Shown here: piece by piece, positions 1-6,041 of the stretch
How the letters are laid out: every line of letters starts with the position of its first letter
How positions within the stretch are numbered: the first letter of the stretch is position 1
Source of the DNA: Faecalibacterium prausnitzii
GTDB lineage: Bacteria; Bacillota; Clostridia; Oscillospirales; Ruminococcaceae
Direction of reading: 5' to 3'
NCBI GenBank assembly: GCA_002313795.1
Contig: DCCL01000267.1
Location: 1 to 7,277 of the forward strand
Length of the DNA stretch: 7,277 nt
Made by a program: the position numbers and the translations under genes
The notes under the pieces: model-generated
The model's database searches: none
What the model was told of the DNA's origin: nothing
The model's input: only the letters and a program-made list of their open reading frames with translations

Positions 1-639
1 GTCAAGACCCGGAGCATCATCACCGTGGTGGCTCTCATGGCTTCCGGCGTGACCGATTCTTCCCTCAAGTTCCATCTGCAGAACGCCAAGGCCCACGGCG
101 TGACCCAGAAAGAGATCGCCGCCATCATCACCCATGTGGCATTCTATGCAGGCTGGCCCAAGGGCTGGGCTGTGTTCAACATGGCCAAAGAGGTGTGGGC
201 CGTGGAGCCGGAGGACGAGAGCGCCAAGGCAAAGCATCAGGCTTCCATGGTCTTCCCCATCGGTGCCCCCAACGATGCCTTTGCAAAATATTTCATCGGC
301 CAGAGCTATCTGGCCCCTGTCTCCACCCAGCAGGTGGGCATCTACAATGTGACCTTTGAGCCGGGCTGCCGGAACAACTGGCACATCCACCACGCCAAGA
401 GCGGCGGCGGTCAGATCCTCGTCTGCGTGGCGGGCCGCGGCTACTATCAGGAAGAGGGCAAGGAGGCCGTCGAGATGCACCCCGGCGACTGCATCAACAT
501 CCCCGCCGAGGTCAAGCACTGGCACGGTGCCGCCCCCGACAGCTGGTTCTCTCATCTGGCCGTTGAGGTGCCCGGCGTCGAGTGCTCCAACGAATGGTGC
601 GAGCCAGTCACCGATGAGGTCTACGGCAAGCTGAAGTAA
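1..639 (+). CDS. Carboxymuconolactone decarboxylase-like / cupin fusion protein (5' partial)
   Basis: The reading frame is open from base 1 to a TAA at 637-639, so the true start lies upstream; the GTG at 25 is internal to the first domain. Visible residues 1-65 match the C-terminal half of the CMD/AhpD-like fold, with the helix EIAAIITHVAFYAGWP (38-53) typical of the CMD family and no AhpD CxxC motif in view. Residues about 110-195 form a cupin: motif 1 has H128-I-H130 with Q138 where many cupins have Glu, and motif 2 runs from PGD (161-163) to H173-W-H175. The three His plus Gln metal set is known from the CMD/cupin group that includes Mn-dependent hydroxynitrile lyase-like proteins. No signal peptide can be judged. 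The substrate is unknown; such fusions are probably cytosolic small-molecule decarboxylase, lyase or redox enzymes. The gene converges on the ABC operon and ends at a shared terminator. Confidence 0.85.
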   Translation, partial: VKTRSIITVVALMASGVTDSSLKFHLQNAKAHGVTQKEIAAIITHVAFYAGWPKGWAVFNMAKEVWAVEPEDESAKAKHQASMVFPIGAPNDAFAKYFIGQSYLAPVSTQQVGIYNVTFEPGCRNNWHIHHAKSGGGQILVCVAGRGYYQEEGKEAVEMHPGDCINIPAEVKHWHGAAPDSWFSHLAVEVPGVECSNEWCEPVTDEVYGKLK

Positions 640-646
640 TTTTCCG

Positions 647-666
647 GCCAGCGGACAGCCGTTGGC
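647..666 (+). other. Short hairpin after the CMD-cupin stop codon
   Basis: GCCAGCGG (647-654), a four-base ACAG loop and CCGTTGGC (659-666) can pair as an 8-bp stem with one G-U wobble. It starts 7 bases after the stop codon and is not followed by a T run, so it is not a terminator by itself. It may protect the 3' end of the mRNA or be chance in GC-rich DNA. Confidence 0.4.
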
Positions 667-680
667 TCATCCATCCAGAA

Positions 681-728
681 AACAAAAGCTCCGGGCTTTT
701 TCCCTCAGGAAGAAGTCCGGAGTTTTTT
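681..728. terminator. Bidirectional rho-independent terminator between convergent genes
   Basis: Arms at 689-703 and 708-722 form a 15-bp stem (two G-U wobbles in plus-strand RNA) around a CTCA loop. A run of six T follows on the plus strand (723-728). On the minus strand the same stem is followed by CTTTTGTTTT (A-rich bases 681-688 on the plus strand). It can therefore end both the CMD-cupin transcript and the marR-ABC transcript. The minus-strand ABC stop codon (730-732) lies one base from the T run. Confidence 0.88.
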
Positions 729-729
729 C

Positions 730-2376
730 TTATGCCGTCAACGGTTTCACTTCTACCGTCCGGCCTCCAAGATTTTCATAGATGCGGTGAGAGACCGAGA
801 GCACCGTGCGCCCTCTGGAAGCGCGGCGCAAAGCTTCCAGCACCCGCGCCTCTGTCTCTGCGTCCAGATTGGCCGTGATCTCATCCAGAAGCAGCACAGC
901 GGGGTCTGCCGCTGCGGCCCGGGCGATGGACAGGAGCTGCCACTCGCCCTGCGAGAACATCCCGTCTGTGCACACCGTGTCGTAGCCGTCCGGCAGGGTC
1001 CGGATGGCAGGATCTATCCCGGCAAGCTTTGCCGCCTTTTCTGCCATTTCCCGGGTGATGCCCGGGTCGCCCAGGGTGATCTGGGCCAGCACCGTGCCCG
1101 GCACCCGGGAAAAGTGCTGCTCCACGCAGCCGATGCATCTGCGCCGCTCGGTATCCGTGATGGCCGAGACATCCACGCCGCCGATGGTGACACTGCCCGC
1201 CTGGGGCTGATAGAGCCCCAGCAGGAGGCGGAACACTGTGCTCTTGCCTGCACCCGTTCTGCCAATGAGCGTGACCTGCTCACCCTCTTTTACCGTCATG
1301 GAAAAGTCCCGCAGGACGGGCTTTTCCCCATAGCTGAAGGTCACATGAGAGAGCGCGACCTCGCCGCGTGCGGCGGTCTTCCGCTCTTTGGGGATGGTGC
1401 GCTCCGGCTGAGACAGAAATGCATCGATTCGCTTCACACCAGCCATGGCGGACTGGATGGTCTGTATCTCCATGCCAAGGCTCTCGATGGGGGTAAAGAT
1501 GCGGGAGATGTAGTTGATGACAGCCACCGATGTGCCCACCGACATTCCAAACAGGGTCAGGATCTTTGCATTTCCGGAGGCAGACAGGAGCATCACGATG
1601 CCGACCACCACAGCGTTCAGCAGCAGCACCACCGGCGAGTAGATCGCATCATAAAAATTTGTCCGCTCCACTGCGGCATAGCTCTCGCCGATGCGCCGGT
1701 CATACCGCTTTTCCATATAGCTTTCCAGCCCCAGCGCCCGGATGGTGCGGATGTTGTGCAGGGTCTCCGGTACCTGTCCGGACACCGAGGCCACCGCCCG
1801 GCGGTTATCCAGCTGTGCGGCCAGCATCTTTTTCTGCACATGGCGGGTGAACACCGCAAACAGCGGGAGCACCAGCAGCAGGATGAGCGCAAGGCCCATA
1901 TTCTTCACCGCGATGACTGCCAGGATCGAGAGGATGCGGCAGGCATCTGCGGCCATGCTGATGATGCCGGAGGTGAAGAGGGCCTCTACCGTGTCCACAT
2001 CGCCCGAGAAGCGCGCGGCCACTTCGCCGGGCTTCTGTGCCGCCAGAGTGCTTGCAGGCAGATGGGTCAGTTTCTGCGACATTTCCGAACGCAGCGCGTG
2101 GGTCATCTTCTGCCCGAACAGGACGAGCAGGGCTTCCTGCGCCGAAGAGAGGACGCCTTCCAGCGCAAGACTGCCAAAATAAAGAAGCGCTGCCCAGAGC
2201 GTCAGCGGCATCCCTGCCGTTAGCCGGTCGATGACCCGGGCCAGCAGCAGCGGCGGCAGCAGAGACGCAATGACCGAAGCTGCCACGCAGAGGAGCGTGC
2301 CCGCCGTGAGCACCCGATGGGATACTGCCGCCATCCTGACAGCGGCGAACACGCCGGTTTCATGCCTGTTCTTCAT
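730..2376 (-). CDS. ABC exporter half-transporter B (permease-ATPase), catalytic-Glu subunit
   Basis: A 548-residue fused membrane/ATPase protein of the multidrug and lipid exporter type. The membrane domain (about 1-310) has about six hydrophobic segments, near 22-46, 58-80, 137-157, 160-178, 245-266 and 272-292. The ATPase domain (about 335-548) has Walker A GRTGAGKST (372-380), Q-loop Q420, Walker B AVLLLDE (493-499) with catalytic E499, and switch H530. The signature is FSQGE (474-478), a departure from LSGGQ. Only 18 residues follow the switch His, so the usual C-terminal tail of about 45 residues is shortened; a stop and terminator follow directly. The ATG is preceded by AGGAGG at 8 bases, inside the 3' end of the upstream ABC gene, which it overlaps by 17 bases. 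It probably pairs with that protein as a heterodimer in the cytoplasmic membrane. The substrate is unknown; drug or toxic-metabolite export is inferred from the MarR context. Confidence 0.92.
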   Translation of the reverse strand: MKNRHETGVFAAVRMAAVSHRVLTAGTLLCVAASVIASLLPPLLLARVIDRLTAGMPLTLWAALLYFGSLALEGVLSSAQEALLVLFGQKMTHALRSEMSQKLTHLPASTLAAQKPGEVAARFSGDVDTVEALFTSGIISMAADACRILSILAVIAVKNMGLALILLLVLPLFAVFTRHVQKKMLAAQLDNRRAVASVSGQVPETLHNIRTIRALGLESYMEKRYDRRIGESYAAVERTNFYDAIYSPVVLLLNAVVVGIVMLLSASGNAKILTLFGMSVGTSVAVINYISRIFTPIESLGMEIQTIQSAMAGVKRIDAFLSQPERTIPKERKTAARGEVALSHVTFSYGEKPVLRDFSMTVKEGEQVTLIGRTGAGKSTVFRLLLGLYQPQAGSVTIGGVDVSAITDTERRRCIGCVEQHFSRVPGTVLAQITLGDPGITREMAEKAAKLAGIDPAIRTLPDGYDTVCTDGMFSQGEWQLLSIARAAAADPAVLLLDEITANLDAETEARVLEALRRASRGRTVLSVSHRIYENLGGRTVEVKPLTA

Positions 2377-4102
2377 GCTGTTTTCCTCCTGTCTGGCTTT
2401 CGTAGAGCTGACGATACACCAGCACAGACGCCATCAGTTCTTCGTGGGTGCCGACTGTCGTTCTGCCGCCGTCCATAAAAATGATCTTCTGCATCTGCGG
2501 GAAGTGATACAGACGGTGCGAGATGAGAAAGACCACCTTATCTTTTGCATATTCCTGCAAATCAGCAAAGGCGGCATCCTCCGTTTTCCGGTCCAGTGCC
2601 GAGAAGGGGTCATCCAGAATGAGCACCGGCCGGGGGTGCGCCAGCGTCCTTGCCAGCGCCAGCCGCTGTGCCTGTCCGCCGGAAAGGCGGGTGCCGCTGC
2701 TGCTGATGACCGTCTCTGTTCCCTTCTCCATGGCAAGCACTTCATCCTTCAAGGCGGTGACTGCAAGATAGGGCATCGCATCCTCTTCGCTTCCGCAGAG
2801 AACATTGTTTTTCAGCGTATCTGCGCTGAGCTCCGGGTCATGGCCCAGATAGCCGACTGTCGCCGCGACCTGACGGGGAGTAAGTGCCGAAAGCTCCCTG
2901 CTGCCAAAGCGGACAGAGCCGCCATAGGGGGCTTCACAGAGGAACACCCGCCCGAAGGTAGATTTTCCGCAGGCGACCGGGCCGGTCACGCCGATGATAT
3001 CGCCGGGGTGAGCCGTCAGGGTCAGGCCGGAAAAGACAGGCTCTTCCCCATAGGCGAAGGAGAGGTCGTTTATGGTCACATCCGCAGCCGCCGGGACATT
3101 GAGGGCTTCCAGCTGCTCCGGAGTCTTCATCAGGGGCTTGATGCGCTTCCAGGAAACTTCCGCCTTCTGCACCGAGTTGAACAGTTTTGCGACCTTGGAG
3201 GACTTGACCACCAGCTTGGTAAAGCAGGAGAGGAAGGTGGTAAAGGCGGCGATATCCCAGCTGTTCCATCCGGTTCCCAGCACGTTTTTCGCACCGAACC
3301 AGAGGATGAACAGCACGCCCGCCTCCGATGCGGCCAGATAGAGCGGTGGGAGGGCCGACTGCCACACATTGTTCTGCACGGCGGTCTTTTCATAGCGCTG
3401 CAGAGCCCTTTCGTACTGCGCTTCCTGTGCCTTTTCGCAGCCATAGATGCGGTAGGTCACAGCATTCTCGGCGCGGTCCAGCGTGGCGGCGCTCAATGCG
3501 CCTGCGGCTTTTTTGTAGGCCGCGCCTGCACGCTGGACAGGCTTTTTCATCCATGCCGCACAGACATAGGATACCGGTGTGAACAAAAGGCTCAACAGGG
3601 CCAGACGCCAGTCATACACCAGAAGCATGACCACATAACCGGCCAGCGCTACGCCTGTATCAAAAATCTCCGTGGTGAATTTCCGCATTCCCTCCACGCA
3701 GTCGTCCACATCGGAGATGGCCTTTGTCATCAGCTCTCCGGCCCCCTCCTTTTCCAGCGAGGCCCGGCTCTGGCGCACCAGATTGGCGTAGAGGATGCCC
3801 TTCATCCGGCGGTTAATGTTGTTGGCAAAGCGCCGGACATAGAAGCGTTTGATGAACCGCGCCCCCTGCACCACCAGTGTGACCACAATGTAGGCCAGCA
3901 CCAGAACGGCCATCTTTGCGGCAGTCTCGCTTCCGCCAAGGATATCCGCAAGGCACTGAGCCAGACGGCCCTCGAACCATGGCGTCGCCAGCAGGCCCAC
4001 ATTATACAGCAGGCCCGAGAGGGTCACAAAGGTCAGCGGCAGCCATTCGACCCGGAAATAAGAAATGATCCTGTCCGGGCGAAACGTTTTTTCAGTTTTC
4101 AT
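2360..4102 (-). CDS. ABC exporter half-transporter A (permease-ATPase), degenerate-site subunit
   Basis: A 580-residue permease-ATPase fusion. Membrane segments lie roughly at 20-43, 63-83, 148-164, 166-184, 253-272 and 280-300, followed by an ATPase domain from about 340. Motifs seen: Walker A GPVACGKST (374-382), canonical signature LSGGQ (473-477), Walker B VLILDD (493-498) with Asp498 in place of the catalytic Glu, D-loop SALD (501-504) and switch H529. The Q-loop position reads GHDPEL, with His421 where Gln is expected. These changes mark the degenerate nucleotide site of a heterodimeric exporter such as the BmrCD, LmrCD or TM287/288 types. The start overlaps the marR stop by 11 bases and the Shine-Dalgarno sequence is weak, so translation is probably coupled to marR. 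A MarR-linked multidrug-type exporter is the likely role; the cargo cannot be read from sequence. Confidence 0.92.
   Translation of the reverse strand: MKTEKTFRPDRIISYFRVEWLPLTFVTLSGLLYNVGLLATPWFEGRLAQCLADILGGSETAAKMAVLVLAYIVVTLVVQGARFIKRFYVRRFANNINRRMKGILYANLVRQSRASLEKEGAGELMTKAISDVDDCVEGMRKFTTEIFDTGVALAGYVVMLLVYDWRLALLSLLFTPVSYVCAAWMKKPVQRAGAAYKKAAGALSAATLDRAENAVTYRIYGCEKAQEAQYERALQRYEKTAVQNNVWQSALPPLYLAASEAGVLFILWFGAKNVLGTGWNSWDIAAFTTFLSCFTKLVVKSSKVAKLFNSVQKAEVSWKRIKPLMKTPEQLEALNVPAAADVTINDLSFAYGEEPVFSGLTLTAHPGDIIGVTGPVACGKSTFGRVFLCEAPYGGSVRFGSRELSALTPRQVAATVGYLGHDPELSADTLKNNVLCGSEEDAMPYLAVTALKDEVLAMEKGTETVISSSGTRLSGGQAQRLALARTLAHPRPVLILDDPFSALDRKTEDAAFADLQEYAKDKVVFLISHRLYHFPQMQKIIFMDGGRTTVGTHEELMASVLVYRQLYESQTGGKQHEEQA
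2385..2390 (-). promoter_or_regulatory. Ribosome binding site of half-transporter B
   Basis: AGGAGG on the minus strand, 8 bases before the ATG at 2376, lies within the last codons of half-transporter A. It fixes the start of half-transporter B and lets it initiate independently as well as by coupling. Confidence 0.8.
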
Positions 4103-4568
4103 CGGCGGTCCCGCTTTCTTTCGTCTCCATAAAATGGGGGAAGCCCGCCCGGCTCTCCCGCTTGGATGCGATGTACAGCTTGTTCAGTGTTTCCGCAAAG
4201 GCTGCTGCTTCCTGCTCCGTCAGCATTGAGGTCAGATATTCGTAAAAGGACGCTTCGATCTCCGCTTTGGAAGATTTCAGAGTCTCCGCCTTTTCCGTGG
4301 GGAAAAGCAGCTGGCTGCGCCGGTCATTGGGGGCATCTGTCCGGGTGAGAAGCCCCTTTGCCTCAAGGTTTTTCGTCCTCCGTGCAATGGCAGCTTTGTC
4401 TGCGTGCAGCAGCTCGGCAAGCTGCGCCTGTGTACAGCCGGGATGGTGGCGCAGTGCATGGATGAGGTCGATCTCTGCCGTGCCTACCCCGTCTTCCCTC
4501 AGCCGGAGCAGAACAAGCTTTTCCGCTTCCCGTGCGATCTTGGTGATCTTTCGCTCTGTAATATCCAT
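4092..4568 (-). CDS. MarR-family transcriptional regulator
   Basis: A 158-residue winged helix-turn-helix protein. The recognition region is about 45-76 (from CTQAQLAELL to GLLTR), followed by the wing NDRRSQLLFPTEKA (81-94), whose D-R-R is the characteristic MarR wing motif; the flanking helices 1-30 and 95-135 should form the dimer interface. An upstream in-frame ATG at 4604 would add 12 residues, but the ATG at 4568 has GGAGGAG at 5 bases and is preferred; the earlier ATG also lies inside the operator region. The gene is first in an operon with the two ABC genes, overlapping the next by 11 bases, and has two palindromic sites at its promoter. It is therefore probably an autorepressor that is released by a ligand and so induces the exporter. 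The ligand is unknown. C45 at the start of the HTH is the only Cys; it is not the N-terminal Cys of OhrR-type redox sensors. Confidence 0.9.
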   Translation of the reverse strand: MDITERKITKIAREAEKLVLLRLREDGVGTAEIDLIHALRHHPGCTQAQLAELLHADKAAIARRTKNLEAKGLLTRTDAPNDRRSQLLFPTEKAETLKSSKAEIEASFYEYLTSMLTEQEAAAFAETLNKLYIASKRESRAGFPHFMETKESGTADEN

Positions 4569-4573
4569 AGGCT

Positions 4574-4580
4574 CTCCTCC
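4574..4580 (-). promoter_or_regulatory. Ribosome binding site of marR
   Basis: GGAGGAG on the minus strand with a 5-base spacer to the ATG at 4568. It decides the start in favour of the shorter 158-residue form. Confidence 0.85.
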
Positions 4581-4597
4581 GAAGATCCTTTCAGATG

Positions 4598-4625
4598 GTT
4601 GCATCTACATCGTTGTATGTACAAC
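4598..4625 (-). promoter_or_regulatory. Tandem palindromic operator, probable MarR binding sites
   Basis: On the minus strand, GTTGTACATACAAC (4625-4612) is a perfect inverted repeat, GTTGTA-CA-TACAAC. It extends to ATAGTTGTACATACAACGAT (4628-4609) with one mismatched pair. Immediately beside it, GATGTAGATGCAAC (4611-4598) matches the first unit at 11 of 14 bases, so the two units form a direct repeat with no gap. The first palindrome covers the expected transcription start just after the -10 box; the second lies in the 5' leader. This placement fits repression by steric block. Binding by the adjacent MarR protein is inferred. Confidence 0.75.
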
Positions 4626-4626
4626 T

Positions 4627-4654
4627 ATCATAGCACAAAAATCAGGAACTTCAA
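4627..4654 (-). promoter_or_regulatory. Promoter of the marR-ABC operon, with extended -10
   Basis: On the minus strand, TTGAAG (4654-4649) and TATGAT (4632-4627) are 16 bases apart, and TGC directly before the -10 box makes an extended -10 (TGn). The expected start is near 4620, giving a leader of roughly 50 bases. It is the only good sigma-A-type promoter I found in this intergenic region. Confidence 0.72.
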
Positions 4655-4695
4655 TAGGACGTTTCCGGATTTCGTGTTCCATGCCTGCCCCGCAT

Positions 4696-4742
4696 AAAAA
4701 ATCCCCCACAGGGCGGCATGGATATTGCTGTCCTGCAGGGGA
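4696..4742 (-). terminator. Rho-independent terminator of the cobalamin operon
   Basis: On the minus strand, TCCCCTGCAGG (4742-4732) pairs with CCTGTGGGGGA (4712-4702) as an 11-bp stem with two G-U wobbles around a 19-base loop, followed by TTTTTT (4701-4696). It lies about 115 bases after the cbiC stop and about 40 bases before the marR -35 box, separating the two operons that run in the same direction. Confidence 0.82.
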
Positions 4743-4856
4743 ACCAAATCATGATCTTTCTCCGGGCGGATACGTCGGCGCAGACAACTCTTCCGGAAAA
4801 TGCTCTCCGGCCCCCGGCAAACCAACCGAACGCTGGACGGCCTCCGCCAGTCCGTC
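4743..4856. other. Intergenic stretch with no supported gene
   Basis: This stretch is the 3' untranslated region between the cbiC stop and the terminator. On the minus strand GACGG and CCGTC just after the stop could form a 5-bp stem, which is weak. The cbiC frame stays open for 35 codons beyond the TAA, to a TGA near 4750, but there is no start or ribosome binding site. I see no RNA gene, repeat or promoter here. Confidence 0.5.
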
Positions 4857-5531
4857 TTATTTCCAGCCACGGGCCGAGGGGTCCAGCATCTCGGCGGCAG
4901 AGTAGATGAGGGCATTGCAGATGGCTGCGGCCACATTGCTGCCGCCCTTGCGGCCCATGGCCACGATGGCGGGCACGCCGTGCTCTTCGCAGACCTTGAA
5001 CAGCCGCTCCTTGCTCTCCACCACGTTCACGAAGCCTACCGGCACGCCGACGACCAGCGCAGGCCGCAGCCCGGACTCGATCTGCTCTGCAATGGTCAGC
5101 AGGGCTGTGGGAGCGTTGCCGACGGCAAGGATGGCCCCCGGGTGTTCCCGTGCCGCTTTCTGCATGGCAGCAACGGCCCGGGTGGTGCCCGCCTCCTTTG
5201 CGGCAGCAGCCACCTCCGGGTCTGCCATATAACAGCAGGCCGTGCCTCCCAGCTTTTTCAGGCCGGGCTTCGTGATGCCGGCCAGCGCCATATTCGTATC
5301 GGTAACGATGACCGCGCTGCCGGTGTGCAGAGCCTTGACCGCCTGCTCCACTGCGCCGGGGGTAAAATGCAGGTTACGGGCATAGTCAAAATCTGCCGTG
5401 GTGTGGATGACCCGCTTGACCACGGCCTCCTGCTCCGGCGGCGGGGTCAGGCCCATCATGTTCAGCTCTTCGGTGATGATGCGGAAACTCGTCCGCTCGA
5501 TGTCAGCGGGCAGATGATGTGCAGGCGTCAA
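4857..5531 (-). CDS. cbiC: Cobalt-precorrin-8 / precorrin-8X methylmutase
   Basis: This enzyme moves the C-11 methyl group to C-12 of the corrin ring, giving (cobalt-)hydrogenobyrinate/cobyrinate; it is called CbiC in the anaerobic route and CobH in the aerobic one. Family motifs seen: ERTSFRIITEEL (12-23), RVIHTTADFDYA (40-51) with the catalytic His, GVPVGFVNVVESKE (162-175) and GRKGGSNVAAA (193-203). The frame is open further upstream to 5660, but that would run 43 codons deep into cobO. I choose a TTG at 5531: AGGGG lies 8 bases before it, TTGA overlaps the cobO stop by 4 bases, the length becomes 224 residues as usual for the family, and the catalytic His becomes residue 43, the number known from CobH. 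It is the last gene before the terminator. Cytosolic. Confidence 0.92.
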   Translation of the reverse strand: MTPAHHLPADIERTSFRIITEELNMMGLTPPPEQEAVVKRVIHTTADFDYARNLHFTPGAVEQAVKALHTGSAVIVTDTNMALAGITKPGLKKLGGTACCYMADPEVAAAAKEAGTTRAVAAMQKAAREHPGAILAVGNAPTALLTIAEQIESGLRPALVVGVPVGFVNVVESKERLFKVCEEHGVPAIVAMGRKGGSNVAAAICNALIYSAAEMLDPSARGWK

Positions 5532-6040
5532 TATTCTATCCCCTTTCGTGCTTTTATCCCCTTCTGATAGGGGTGGCGGTGGCATTTCATCTCGGTGGAG
5601 TAGTCGGCCGCGTCCAGCATCCACTGAGGCGGTGTGTGGGCCGTAAGGACGCATTCGCACCCGGCAGGCCGCTCCAGCACAGCCTTTTTCAGCAGGTCAA
5701 CATCCACCATATTCAGCTCTTCGGCGCTCCCGGCCTCATCCAGAACCAGCAGGTCGGCGGGCCGGGCCATGGCAGCGGTGAGGTTTTTGTTCTGCAGCTC
5801 CCGGGTAGCAGCCTTTTCCTCCGGGGTCATCTGGAACACGAACTTTTGCCCGGCTTTGCCCCGGTAGACTTCCGCGCCCAGCTTTTCCAGCAGGGGTATC
5901 TCCCCGCTGCTGCCGCCCTTGAGGAACTGCACGATGACCACACGCTTTCCGGCTCCCAGCGCCCGGAGCGCCAGACCCATGGCGGCTGTGGTCTTGCCCT
6001 TGCCATCGCCCCAGTAAAGATGCAAAAGTCCCTGCTCCAT
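5528..6040 (-). CDS. cobO: Corrinoid adenosyltransferase (CobO/CobA/BtuR type)
   Basis: This enzyme transfers the 5'-deoxyadenosyl group of ATP to Co(I) of cob(I)yrinic acid a,c-diamide or other corrinoids. The 170-residue protein has the family's P-loop GDGKGKTT (11-18), the Walker-B-like segment DLLVLDEAGSAEELNMVD and the C-terminal pattern ADYSTEMKCHRHPYQKGIKA ending in GIEY. An in-frame ATG at 6070 would add ten residues but lies inside cobQ. The ATG at 6040 starts one base after the cobQ TGA, with GGAG 10 bases before it, and places the P-loop at the usual distance from the N-terminus. It is slightly shorter than enteric CobA (about 196 residues), which has an extra N-terminal helix. Cytosolic. 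Coupled translation with cobQ upstream and cbiC downstream is likely. Confidence 0.92.
   Translation of the reverse strand: MEQGLLHLYWGDGKGKTTAAMGLALRALGAGKRVVIVQFLKGGSSGEIPLLEKLGAEVYRGKAGQKFVFQMTPEEKAATRELQNKNLTAAMARPADLLVLDEAGSAEELNMVDVDLLKKAVLERPAGCECVLTAHTPPQWMLDAADYSTEMKCHRHPYQKGIKARKGIEY
5540..5544 (-). promoter_or_regulatory. Ribosome binding site supporting the TTG start of cbiC
   Basis: AGGGG, preceded by AA, lies on the minus strand 8 bases before the TTG at 5531, within the last codons of cobO. A second copy of AAGGGGATA lies 18 bases further upstream, but both copies encode the conserved KGI segments of CobO, so only the nearer one is taken as functional. Confidence 0.6.
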
Positions 6041-6041
6041 C

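Noticed and set aside
787..2223. A 478-codon open frame on the plus strand opposite half-transporter B
   Set aside because: It is antisense to a gene with all ABC motifs, has shadow-like composition and shows no domain.
2231..4132. A 633-codon open frame on the plus strand opposite half-transporter A
   Set aside because: It mirrors the minus-strand ABC gene, has low-complexity composition rich in His, Gln and Arg, no recognisable domain and no good ribosome binding site; it is a by-product of GC-rich codon use.
4750..4856. The cbiC frame stays open for 35 codons after its TAA, suggesting read-through or a lost C-terminal tail
   Set aside because: A 35-codon open run is not improbable in GC-rich DNA, the 224-residue protein already has normal family length, and nothing in the tail resembles a domain.
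4569..4856. Searched for a cobalamin riboswitch, tRNA, CRISPR array or insertion sequence ends
   Set aside because: None was found here: no B12-box-like sequence, cloverleaf, regularly spaced repeats or transposase remnants. A riboswitch for the cobalamin operon would lie upstream, beyond the right edge.
4718..4909. A possible small plus-strand gene starting within the cobalamin terminator
   Set aside because: Its start lies in the terminator loop, there is no convincing ribosome binding site or promoter, and it runs into cbiC on the opposite strand.
5537..5563. Direct repeat of AAGGGGATA, 18 bases apart, at the cobO-cbiC junction
   Set aside because: The repeat is in frame and encodes the KGI...KGI segments that fit the conserved CobO C-terminus, so protein constraint explains it.
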